7,452 nt of DNA from an uncultured Lachnospiraceae bacterium (GTDB lineage Bacteria; Bacillota; Clostridia; Lachnospirales; Lachnospiraceae): NCBI GenBank assembly GCA_902783095.1, contig CACZPX010000254.1, positions 1-7,452 on the forward strand, written 5' to 3'. The position numbers and the translations under genes are program-made. The notes under the pieces were generated by a model, which was given only the letters and a program-made list of their open reading frames with translations, was not told where the DNA came from and searched no databases. This document shows, piece after piece, positions 1-5,532 of the stretch (position 1 is the first letter of the stretch; each line of letters opens with the position of its first letter).

Positions 1-239
1 CCACCCGCGTGTTCGATGCCTGCGGCATCCACATAGGCGCTGGCCATGATTTCGGGATAGATGTTGACCAGCAGCATGCCGAATGCGATCGGGATCAAAA
101 GCAGCGGCTCAAAGCCGTGCTTGATCGCCAGAAACAGGAGCAGGCACGCAACGGCAATCATGATGTAATTGCCGATGGTAAGGTTCATAAAACCCGTCTG
201 CCGCGCAAGGTTGGACAATGTATCCAAAACACTTGACAT
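1..239 (-). CDS. oadB: Sodium-translocating decarboxylase, beta subunit (N-terminal part)
   Basis: This is the beginning of the integral membrane subunit that decarboxylates carboxybiotin and couples this to Na+ export (family of OadB, GcdB and MmdB). Only 79 complete codons are present; the full protein is usually about 370-430 residues, so most of it lies beyond the left edge. Visible are a short amphipathic N-terminus, a hydrophobic segment at about residues 24-40 and a second at 46-60. The stretch EPLLLIPIAFGMLLVN (44-59) is a strongly conserved block near the N-terminus of this family. The ATG at 239 follows a GGAGG ribosome binding site (247-251) at 7 bases. It is third in an operon, 19 bases after the biotin carrier gene. 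The decarboxylated substrate (oxaloacetate, methylmalonyl-CoA, glutaconyl-CoA or malonate) cannot be told from this subunit, so the symbol is a family-level label. Confidence 0.9.
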   Translation of the reverse strand, partial: MSSVLDTLSNLARQTGFMNLTIGNYIMIAVACLLLFLAIKHGFEPLLLIPIAFGMLLVNIYPEIMASAYVDAAGIEHAG

Positions 240-258
240 TTTCTTACCTCCGGTCTGC

Positions 259-618
259 TTACGCGTTCATGGTTGCCAGGACATCGCCGGATTCAATGGC
301 TGTGCCGACGGCGACATCAATGCTGGCTACGGTTCCGTCTTCCGGCGCAACGACCGGGATTTCCATCTTCATGGATTCCAGGATCACGATGGAATCGCCT
401 GCCTTTAAGGCCTGGCCTGCGGAAGAGACGATCTTCCAGATCTTGCCTGCGACCTGCGCTTCCACGCGGGTGCCGCCGGCCGCACCGGAGGCTGCGGGAG
501 CCGCGGGGGCTGCTGCGGGAGCGGGAGCCGCTGCCGGAGCGGGAGCTGCTGCGGGGCCGTTGCCCTCGACAGTGACATCATAAGAAACGCCGTTAACGGT
601 AACTTTGTAAGTGCTCAT
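259..618 (-). CDS. Biotin carboxyl carrier subunit of the sodium-pump decarboxylase
   Basis: This 119-residue protein carries the biotin that moves CO2 from the alpha subunit to the beta subunit at the membrane. It has three parts. Residues 1-18 form a short N-terminal strand region (MSTYKVTVNG). Residues 20-47 are an Ala/Pro-rich flexible hinge. Residues 50-119 are a biotinyl/lipoyl domain with the motif ESMKMEIP at 81-88, so Lys84 is the expected biotinylation site. The layout and length match the separate gamma/carrier subunits GcdC and MmdC, not a carrier fused to OadA. The ATG at 618 follows AGAAGGAG (core 626-631) at 7 bases, and the gene starts 18 bases after the OadG-like gene. An acetyl-CoA carboxylase carrier (AccB) has the same domain, but the sodium-pump neighbours argue against that. 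The hinge is encoded by a near-perfect tandem DNA repeat, listed separately. Confidence 0.93.
   Translation of the reverse strand: MSTYKVTVNGVSYDVTVEGNGPAAAPAPAAAPAPAAAPAAPAASGAAGGTRVEAQVAGKIWKIVSSAGQALKAGDSIVILESMKMEIPVVAPEDGTVASIDVAVGTAIESGDVLATMNA
512..555. repeat. 18-bp tandem repeat encoding the carrier hinge
   Basis: Two adjacent 18-base units (512-529 and 530-547) match at 16 of 18 positions. A third partial unit follows, with the first 8 bases of the repeat (548-555). On the coding strand each unit encodes six residues of the Ala/Pro hinge, a pattern of the AAAPAP type. Because the unit is a multiple of three, gain or loss of a copy would change hinge length without breaking the frame. 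The repeat can be counted directly; any length variation between strains is inference. Confidence 0.75.
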
Positions 619-636
619 TTTTTCTCTCCTTCTGGA

Positions 637-999
637 TCATTTGCTTTTTTTGATGGAAGTTACTCTGAAGTTTCCGCCGCACTCCTGTGCGATCGCGCCG
701 AGGATCGCCGCTGCAGTCGCGCCGTCGATCTCATCCTCGATGTTGACGTCAGCCCTGGCCATGGTGCCGGGACCCGCGGGGACCGGTACGAAAGCCTTCA
801 CAGCCGGAGCGGGCGCACCCGCCGGTGCCTTGACGGCTGCCGCCTGGGCCGCCGTCTTGGAGGCGCCTGCGCCGCCCAGGAACTTAAACGCCCAGATGAT
901 GATGCTGAGGAAGATCAGTACGGCGAATACCACGAACAGACCGACCAGCATGTTGGAAAAGCCTTCTGCCAAAAGACTTTCCGCTGCCAAAAAGACCAT
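637..999 (-). CDS. oadG: OadG-family small membrane subunit of the sodium-pump decarboxylase
   Basis: This is a 120-residue single-pass membrane subunit that assembles and stabilises the decarboxylase (called gamma in oxaloacetate decarboxylase, delta in the GcdD and MmdD enzymes). It has one hydrophobic segment at about residues 16-38 and then an Ala/Pro-rich linker (about 45-78). A C-terminal acidic, Ala-rich segment (87-105) leads into the ending FRVTSIKK (111-118), which is typical of this family. It is the first gene of the operon. Its ATG at 999 follows AAAGGAG (1007-1013) at 7 bases, and a clear promoter lies about 50 bases upstream. Family members have low sequence identity, so the assignment rests on topology, the C-terminal pattern and the two following genes. 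The substrate of the complex is unresolved. Confidence 0.87.
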   Translation of the reverse strand: MVFLAAESLLAEGFSNMLVGLFVVFAVLIFLSIIIWAFKFLGGAGASKTAAQAAAVKAPAGAPAPAVKAFVPVPAGPGTMARADVNIEDEIDGATAAAILGAIAQECGGNFRVTSIKKSK

Positions 1000-1024
1000 A
1001 GTTTTACTCCTTTTTCCGTAGTTT

Positions 1025-1047
1025 CAGACGAAGCCCAATTTCGTCCG
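1025..1047 (-). other. Hairpin at the 5' end of the decarboxylase operon mRNA
   Basis: An 8-bp inverted repeat (1025-1032 with 1040-1047, one wobble pair in the RNA) encloses a 7-base loop. The predicted transcription start of the operon is near 1046, so the mRNA would begin almost exactly with this stem. A 5'-terminal stem can protect mRNA from decay; that role is inference. No riboswitch fold is recognised and no T-run follows, so it is not a terminator. Confidence 0.5.
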
Positions 1048-1052
1048 TATAC

Positions 1053-1081
1053 ATATTAGCGGTCTTGCCGTCGCTTTTCAA
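1053..1081 (-). promoter_or_regulatory. Sigma-A type promoter of the decarboxylase operon
   Basis: On the minus strand a -35 element TTGAAA (1076-1081) is followed after exactly 17 bases by a -10 element TAATAT (1053-1058). Both are close to consensus. The predicted start is near 1046, giving a leader of about 47 bases before the ATG at 999. This supports the OadG-like gene as the true first gene of the operon, without the alpha subunit ahead of it. Confidence 0.72.
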
Positions 1082-1116
1082 TAAGAAAATCGACCGTTTT
1101 TTGTTATTTCTTTTTG

Positions 1117-1145
1117 TTTACTTTTCTCTGCCGCTATACTAAAAT
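1117..1145 (+). promoter_or_regulatory. Probable promoter of the gtrA-yfhO operon
   Basis: TTTACT (1117-1122) and TAAAAT (1140-1145) are 17 bases apart and would start transcription near 1152. An overlapping alternative -10, TATACT (1135-1140), has only a poor partner (TTGTTT, 15 bases away). A T-rich tract at about 1096-1119 lies just upstream of or across the -35 and could act like an UP element. The predicted start excludes the TTG at 1152 as a normal initiation codon and leaves about 36 bases before the ATG at 1188. Confidence 0.5.
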
Positions 1146-1187
1146 AAACAGTTGCAAAAACGCAAAAAACTTAAATTTATAAACACG

Positions 1188-1655
1188 ATGAAACTGACGG
1201 ATATCAAGAAAAAACTCTTCAACCGCGAGACGATCCTATATGTTGTCTTCGGCGTGCTGACCACGGCGGTCAACTACGCCGTCTACTATTTCTGCCGTTT
1301 TTTGGACGTCGACTACCGGATCGCCAACGTCATCGCCTGGATCTTCGCGGTGATCTTTGCATTTATCACCAACAAGCTCTTTGTTTTCGAAAGCAAAAGC
1401 TGGAAGCCGGCCGTCGCCCTGCGGGAACTGGCGCTCTTTGCAGGCGCGCGCATCTTCTCTCTTCTTATTGAAGAAGGCTTTCTGCTCTTTACCGTGGAGG
1501 TCCTGCACGGGAACGACAGGATCATGAAACTGATCGCCGCCGTGTTCGTGGTGATCATCAATTACTTTTTCAGTAAATTCTTCATCTTTAAAAAGGATGG
1601 GAAGGCGCAGCCCGCCTCCCGTCCGGAAACGGAGGAGTCCTCGGATCATGAGTAA
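1188..1655 (+). CDS. gtrA: GtrA-family membrane protein (putative lipid-linked sugar flippase)
   Basis: This is a 155-residue protein with four predicted membrane helices (about 16-36, 46-66, 80-103 and 113-133). It shows the GtrA/GtcA family pattern: the ends of helices 2 and 4 carry similar motifs, AFITNKLFVF (58-67) and NYFFSKFFIF (125-134). Family members such as GtcA are proposed to move undecaprenyl-phosphate-linked sugars across the membrane for glycosylation of wall polymers or O-antigen. The tail after residue 135 is short, charged and probably cytoplasmic. The start is uncertain. A TTG at 1152 would add 12 basic residues, but it coincides with the predicted transcription start, so I prefer the ATG at 1188. 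Neither has a good Shine-Dalgarno sequence. The gene overlaps yfhO by 8 bases, which suggests translational coupling and a shared function. Confidence 0.87.
   Translation: MKLTDIKKKLFNRETILYVVFGVLTTAVNYAVYYFCRFLDVDYRIANVIAWIFAVIFAFITNKLFVFESKSWKPAVALRELALFAGARIFSLLIEEGFLLFTVEVLHGNDRIMKLIAAVFVVIINYFFSKFFIFKKDGKAQPASRPETEESSDHE
1631..1637 (+). promoter_or_regulatory. Ribosome binding site that sets the yfhO start
   Basis: GGAGGAG lies inside the end of gtrA, 10 bases before the ATG at 1648. It singles out this ATG over the in-frame upstream start at 1597, which has no such signal and would lie deeper within gtrA. Confidence 0.75.
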
Positions 1656-4600
1656 AAAAGAACGACAGCCCAAAGAAAAGCAGCCCAGGGTAAAGAAATA
1701 CACCTTCCGGGACCGGCTGCCGCTGCTTCTGGCCTTTGCGGTCCCGGTCTTCATCATGCTCATCATCTTTGCCGGGAAGGGCATCTATCCCTTTGGCGAG
1801 ATGAGCTTTCTGCGCATCGACCTGTACCACCAGTACGCGCCGTTCCACACGGATCTGCTGCGCAGGCTGCAGAGCGGGGCAAGCCTTACCTACGCCTGGG
1901 ACGTGGGTCTGGGCAGCAACTACGTCGCCCTGGCGGCCTACTACCTGTGCAGTCCGTTCAACCTGCTGCTCTTTCTGATCTCGCCGCAGTACATCACGGA
2001 ATACATCGGCTATATGGCCATATTAAAGACCGGCCTTGCGGGTCTTACCATGGCCTGGTACCTGTGCGCCCGCAGCAATAAGCGCAGCCTCTCCGCCGCC
2101 TTCTTCGGCATCTGCTACGCCATGTGCGGCTTCTTCGCGGCCTACAACTGGAACATCATGTGGCTGGACTGCCTGTGGCTCGCGCCGCTGGTCATCCTGG
2201 GGCTGGAACGGCTGGTCAAAGAGAACCGTCCCTTCCTGTACTGCGCCGCGCTCGCGCTGTCCATCCTCACCAACTACTACATCTCCATCATGCTCTGCCT
2301 GTTCCTGGTGCTGTACTTCATCTGCCTGCTGATCATGGTCCCGCAAAAGAGCGGCTGGGCGTATCTGGGCAAGTGCGGACAGTTTGCGCTGTTTTCGCTG
2401 ATCGGCGGCGGCATCGCGGCGGTGACGCTCCTGCCTGCCTACTTTGCGCTCTCCACCACGGCGAGCGCCTGGTCCAAGACCGTGTTCCCCTCCTCGCTCA
2501 CCAACTACTTCTCCATCATCGAGATGCTCGGCCGGCACCTGCCCCTGGTGGACTGCGAGCTGGGCCTGGAGCACTGGCCCAACATCTACAGCGGCGCAGC
2601 GACTCTGATCTTCCTGCCGATGTACTATATGAACAAGAGCGTTTCCTATAAGGAAAAGATCGTGAAGACCGTCCTGCTGCTCTTCCTGCTCTTCTCCTTC
2701 TCGTTCAATATCCCCAACTACATCTGGCACGGGCTGCACTATCCCAACAGCCTGCCCTGCCGCCAGTCGTTTTTGTACACCATCATCCTGCTCTCCATGT
2801 GCCACGAGGGCGCGCGCGGACTGCGCCGCGTATCCCCGGGCCGCATCGCGGGGATCTTCTTCGGCTGCGCGGGCTTTATCCTGGTGGCCGAGCGCCTGAT
2901 CGACGCGCCGGAATTCCACTACTGGACCTTCTGGGCAAGCCTCTTCTTCGTGGGGCTGTACTGCCTGTTCCTGTACCTGAACCGCATCGGCCGCGTCCGT
3001 GAGGTCATGGCCTTCGTGCTGATGATCCTGGTGCTCATCGTCGAGACCGGCGTGAACACCGCCGTGACCAGCGTCACCATCACCAGCCGCACGGCCTACT
3101 GGGACCACGTGGAGGACTACCAGCAGCTGCTTGCGGACACCGGCGATACGGACCTGTTCTACCGCACGGACAAGATCACGCGCAAGTCCAAGGACGACGG
3201 CACCTTTATCAACTACAATTCGGCGTCCATCTTCTCCTCCACGGCGCACGCCGGCGTCTCCAACATCTATAAGAAGCTGGGCATGGAGGGAAACACCAAC
3301 GCCTACTGCCTCACCGGCTCCACGCCGTTTACGGAATCCCTGCTCTCCGTCAAATACCTGCTGTCCTTAAACGAACTGCCGGACAGCCCGCTCTACGAGC
3401 TGGCCGGCGAGCGAAACGGCGCCTACCTGTACCGCAATCTCTACACCCTGCCGCTGGGCTTTACGGTGAGCGAGGATACGGAAAACGCCATGCTCAGCGC
3501 GGGCAGCAACCCCGCCAAGACGCAGAACCGCCTGGCCAACCTGCTGGGCGCGGAACAGGATCTGCTGACCCTGATCCCCGGCTCGTCTTCCGGCTCCGCG
3601 TTTACGACCTCGGTCAACGAGCGCGGCCATATCTACGCCTTTATTGAAAACGCCTCCATCGACGCCGTGGACGCGGAGGTGGCCGGCGCCGTCAAGTCCT
3701 TCAGCAACGTGAAGCGCCGCTACCTGCTGGATCTCGGCTACTGCGAGCCCGGCACGGACATCCGCCTGACCACCGACCAGGACGAGACGATGAACGCGAG
3801 CGTCTACATGTTCCACGACGACGTGTTTATGGACGTCTACGGCAAGATCGCGGGCGGCGGCCTGCAGCTGGAGGGCTTTGAGAACAAACTGATGAGCACC
3901 TGCCTGCGCGGCACCGTCACGGCGAAGGACGACGAGCTTCTGCTGCTCTCCATCCCGTCCGAAAACGGCTGGACCGTGAAAGTGGACGGCGCGGTCACGG
4001 AGGCCGGCAGCTTCTCGCAGGCCTTTTTGACGGTCCCGCTCACCGCGGGCACGCACACGGTGGAGCTCTCCTACATGCCGGAGGGCTTAAAGACCGGCGC
4101 GTTCATCTCGCTGATCTGCCTGGGCCTGCTGCTCGCCCTGTTCATCCTGTACAAGCTAGTGCGCAGCCGCAAAAAGAACACGGAAGAGGGAGACCTGGTC
4201 CCGCAGCCCGAAGGGGAGGGGGAGGACTACGTCTTTGAACTGATCGCGCAGGACGATGCGCCGTCTCCGGAGGACGGCGAGATCCACGTGGCCCTGGGCA
4301 ACGGGACGGAGGACGGGCAAAAGCCCGCCGAGATTATACAGATGCCCGACGTGGCCGCGGCGCAGGTCCTGGCCGGGGAAGACGCGCAGGCCGGCCCGGA
4401 GGAAACGGACGAGCCGGATCAGGCGGCCCCCGCGGACGACGACGCCGTGCGCAACCTGGCGCAGGAGAACACCGCCGCCCTGACCGATCCCGGCACAGCC
4501 GCCGTGAGACTGTTTGAGGCAGCCAGCGCGCCGGCGGACGGACCGGAACCGCAGGCGCCGGAGACGGACGCCACCGAAACCGTTTCGGAGTCCTCCGGAC

Positions 4601-4800
4601 AGCCGCAGGAAGACGCCCCCGCCCAGACCGCGGACCGGGAAGGCGCGGACATCGCGGAGACCGTCGCGGCGCAGGTGACCCAGATCATGGAGGAGCCGGA
4701 ACCGCCGGAAAAAGAAAAGACCGCCGCGAATGCCGCGGACGATCTCTACAAGACCCGGATGCTGGAGCAGATCCTCTCCGAACTGGAATCCAAAGACTGA
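1648..4800 (+). CDS. yfhO: YfhO-family GT-C type membrane glycosyltransferase with a long acidic C-terminal tail
   Basis: This is a 1050-residue multi-pass membrane protein. The order is: basic cytoplasmic N-terminus (1-22), first helix (about 24-42), then an extracytoplasmic loop with the conserved block RIDLYHQYAPF (56-66). Many further helices follow to about residue 468, then a large extracytoplasmic domain (about 475-812), a last helix (about 817-835) and a 207-residue acidic tail. Other YfhO-like signatures are NIMWLDCLWLAPLV (169-182) and HYPNSLPCRQSF (364-375). In GT-C enzymes the catalytic acid usually sits in the first outer loop, so Asp58 is a candidate; that is inference. Bacillus YfhO is linked to lipoteichoic acid glycosylation, using an undecaprenyl-phosphate sugar donor. 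The acceptor here is unknown. The gene overlaps gtrA and ends at a strong terminator. Family members are usually about 850-900 residues, so the extra length is mostly the tail. Confidence 0.9.
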   Translation: MSKKERQPKEKQPRVKKYTFRDRLPLLLAFAVPVFIMLIIFAGKGIYPFGEMSFLRIDLYHQYAPFHTDLLRRLQSGASLTYAWDVGLGSNYVALAAYYLCSPFNLLLFLISPQYITEYIGYMAILKTGLAGLTMAWYLCARSNKRSLSAAFFGICYAMCGFFAAYNWNIMWLDCLWLAPLVILGLERLVKENRPFLYCAALALSILTNYYISIMLCLFLVLYFICLLIMVPQKSGWAYLGKCGQFALFSLIGGGIAAVTLLPAYFALSTTASAWSKTVFPSSLTNYFSIIEMLGRHLPLVDCELGLEHWPNIYSGAATLIFLPMYYMNKSVSYKEKIVKTVLLLFLLFSFSFNIPNYIWHGLHYPNSLPCRQSFLYTIILLSMCHEGARGLRRVSPGRIAGIFFGCAGFILVAERLIDAPEFHYWTFWASLFFVGLYCLFLYLNRIGRVREVMAFVLMILVLIVETGVNTAVTSVTITSRTAYWDHVEDYQQLLADTGDTDLFYRTDKITRKSKDDGTFINYNSASIFSSTAHAGVSNIYKKLGMEGNTNAYCLTGSTPFTESLLSVKYLLSLNELPDSPLYELAGERNGAYLYRNLYTLPLGFTVSEDTENAMLSAGSNPAKTQNRLANLLGAEQDLLTLIPGSSSGSAFTTSVNERGHIYAFIENASIDAVDAEVAGAVKSFSNVKRRYLLDLGYCEPGTDIRLTTDQDETMNASVYMFHDDVFMDVYGKIAGGGLQLEGFENKLMSTCLRGTVTAKDDELLLLSIPSENGWTVKVDGAVTEAGSFSQAFLTVPLTAGTHTVELSYMPEGLKTGAFISLICLGLLLALFILYKLVRSRKKNTEEGDLVPQPEGEGEDYVFELIAQDDAPSPEDGEIHVALGNGTEDGQKPAEIIQMPDVAAAQVLAGEDAQAGPEETDEPDQAAPADDDAVRNLAQENTAALTDPGTAAVRLFEAASAPADGPEPQAPETDATETVSESSGQPQEDAPAQTADREGADIAETVAAQVTQIMEEPEPPEKEKTAANAADDLYKTRMLEQILSELESKD
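4177..4797 (+). other. Acidic, probably disordered cytoplasmic tail of YfhO
   Basis: This covers residues 844-1050 of the YfhO protein. By hand count it has about 53 Asp/Glu against 9 Lys/Arg, is rich in Ala, Pro, Gln and Thr, and has no hydrophobic helix. The preceding helix is followed by a basic cluster (KLVRSRKK, 836-843), so the positive-inside rule places the tail in the cytoplasm. It ends with a segment that looks like a short amphipathic helix (LYKTRMLEQILSELESKD, 1033-1050). The frame is continuous and keeps the strong C/G third-base bias, so it is not a frameshift product. Its role is unknown; a docking or scaffold function is a guess. Confidence 0.7.
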
Positions 4801-4828
4801 AAAAACTATAAGATCAAAACCCGATCTT
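4800..4828 (-). terminator. Possible terminator of yigZ, overlapping the yfhO stop codon
   Basis: On the minus strand a 6-bp stem (AAGATC at 4823-4828 with GATCTT at 4810-4815, loop of 7) is followed by four bases and then a run of six T (4805-4800). The stem is short and AT-rich and the T-run is slightly displaced, so efficiency is doubtful. The T-run includes the last base of the yfhO stop codon, and the yigZ stop codon (4808-4806) sits between stem and T-run. Confidence 0.45.
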
Positions 4829-5450
4829 CCGGCAGGGCGAAGCGCAGCGCTTCGCTCTGTTTTATTGCGGCCTGTGCGGAAGTCGCCTCGGTGATCTTGG
4901 CGATAAAGCGGTCCGCCTGCTCTTCCCGCACCATGTAGGTGAGGGCCACGCGGTCCGCGTAGACGGTGTCCGTATTGCGGATCTCTTCCTGCGCGGCGAT
5001 GTACTGGATCTTGCCCATCAGGGAATAGTCGCAGTCCACCTCGATGCGGCGGCCGGTGTAGACGTCCGCCACGACGCTCGCGGCCAGGCCCTCCTTTGCG
5101 GCCTGCCCGTAGGCGCGCACCAGGCCGCCGGTCCCCAGAAGCACACCGCCGAAATAGCGGGACACGATGATGCAGGCGTTTCGCACGCCGGAAGAAAGCA
5201 GCACGTCCAGAATGGGACGGCCGGCCGTTCCGGAGGGTTCTCCGTCGTCGGAACAGCGGCTGATCTGCGCGTTCTCTCCCAGCACGTAGGCAAAGCAGTG
5301 ATGCTTTACGTCCCAGTAGCGCTTCCGCACCTGCTCCATAAAGGCCGCAAACTCCTCTTCCGAGGCCACCGGCGCGGTGTCCGCGATAAACCGGGACTTC
5401 TTTTCCACGATCTCGGCGCTTCCGCCGCGGTACATCATCTTATAATTCAT
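4806..5450 (-). CDS. yigZ: YigZ/IMPACT family protein (UPF0029)
   Basis: This 214-residue protein has the usual length for YigZ/YvyE. The N-terminal IMPACT-type domain (about 14-125) contains KKSRFIA (17-23), the hallmark SDDGEPSGTAGRPIL (67-81) and SRYFGGVLLGTGGLVRAYG (97-115). The C-terminal part (about 135-200) corresponds to the small DUF1949 domain, with an elongation-factor-like fold. The molecular function in bacteria is not settled; the eukaryotic relative IMPACT regulates translation control through GCN1/GCN2, and a nucleic acid or ribosome role is only suspected. I chose the ATG at 5450 because AAAGGGG (5456-5462) precedes it and family similarity starts soon after. An in-frame upstream start at 5552 would add an Arg/Pro-rich extension translated from the leader hairpin. 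The gene converges on yfhO with 5 bases between stop codons. It has its own promoter and no evident functional link to its neighbours. Confidence 0.93.
   Translation of the reverse strand: MNYKMMYRGGSAEIVEKKSRFIADTAPVASEEEFAAFMEQVRKRYWDVKHHCFAYVLGENAQISRCSDDGEPSGTAGRPILDVLLSSGVRNACIIVSRYFGGVLLGTGGLVRAYGQAAKEGLAASVVADVYTGRRIEVDCDYSLMGKIQYIAAQEEIRNTDTVYADRVALTYMVREEQADRFIAKITEATSAQAAIKQSEALRFALPEDRVLIL
4833..4866 (+). terminator. Intrinsic terminator of the gtrA-yfhO operon, inside the yigZ coding region
   Basis: An 11-bp stem (4833-4843 with 4849-4859, one G-T wobble) with a 5-base loop (4844-4848) is followed directly by TTTTATT (4860-4866) on the plus strand. It begins 33 bases after the yfhO stop codon. 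The hairpin lies wholly in the last codons of yigZ on the other strand (around residues 196-206, where the protein reads QSEALRFAL), so the DNA serves two purposes. Confidence 0.8.
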
Positions 5451-5455
5451 GGCAT

Positions 5456-5462
5456 CCCCTTT
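5456..5462 (-). promoter_or_regulatory. Ribosome binding site that sets the yigZ start
   Basis: AAAGGGG on the minus strand lies 5 bases before the ATG at 5450. An out-of-frame ATG (5455-5453) lies between the two. The site supports 5450 over the longer in-frame alternative at 5552. Confidence 0.6.
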
Positions 5463-5476
5463 AAACGTCCTCTCCC

Positions 5477-5510
5477 GCGGACGGCGCCGGCACGGTCGCG
5501 GGCCGTCCGC
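5477..5510 (-). other. Strong GC-rich hairpin in the yigZ leader
   Basis: A perfect 9-bp inverted repeat (GCGGACGGC at 5477-5485 with GCCGTCCGC at 5502-5510) encloses a 16-base GC-rich loop. If transcription starts near 5517, the hairpin fills most of the yigZ leader and ends 26 bases before the start codon. No T-run follows on either strand, so it is not an intrinsic terminator. An additional CCGTCCGC copy at 5581-5588 could pair with the left arm in DNA or a longer RNA. Regulation of yigZ translation or mRNA stability is possible but unproven. Confidence 0.55.
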
Positions 5511-5523
5511 AGGGTCCGCCCCT

Positions 5524-5532
5524 ATGATAGCA
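5524..5532 (-). promoter_or_regulatory. Probable extended -10 promoter of yigZ
   Basis: TGCTATCAT on the minus strand is an extended -10 element (TG-N-TATCAT, hexamer at 5524-5529). The -35 region is weak (TGAAAA at 5546-5551, spacing 16), as is common with extended -10 promoters. The predicted start is near 5517, giving a leader of about 66 bases that contains the hairpin at 5477-5510. Confidence 0.5.

Noticed and set aside
218..583. Plus-strand open frames opposite the biotin carrier gene
   Set aside because: The minus strand encodes the ESMKMEIP biotinylation motif and a well-placed ribosome binding site; the plus-strand frames are composition shadows.
1091..1130. T-rich tract as a terminator
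   Set aside because: No stable GC-rich stem precedes the T-run on the plus strand, and it lies in a divergent promoter region where an upstream-element role is more plausible.
1152..1187. TTG start giving gtrA 12 extra basic residues
   Set aside because: It coincides with the predicted transcription start, has no ribosome binding site, and the family does not need the extension. Not fully excluded.
1597..1647. Longer yfhO start inside gtrA
   Set aside because: It lacks a ribosome binding site and adds an Arg/Pro-rich stretch, while the ATG at 1648 has GGAGGAG at 10 bases.
2023..3249. A 408-codon open frame on the minus strand inside yfhO
   Set aside because: Its composition (rich in Arg, Asp, His, Gln and Val) is typical of the antisense of a GC-rich, third-base-biased gene. 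It has no recognisable domain, and yfhO on the other strand has clear family motifs throughout.
3367..4056. A 229-codon minus-strand open frame inside yfhO
   Set aside because: Same antisense artefact: no domain, biased composition, and fully covered by the YfhO extracytoplasmic domain.
4177..4797. The acidic YfhO tail as a frameshift fusion with a separate gene
   Set aside because: The frame is unbroken, codon bias is unchanged, there is no internal ribosome binding site or start preceding a recognisable domain, and the operon terminator follows directly.
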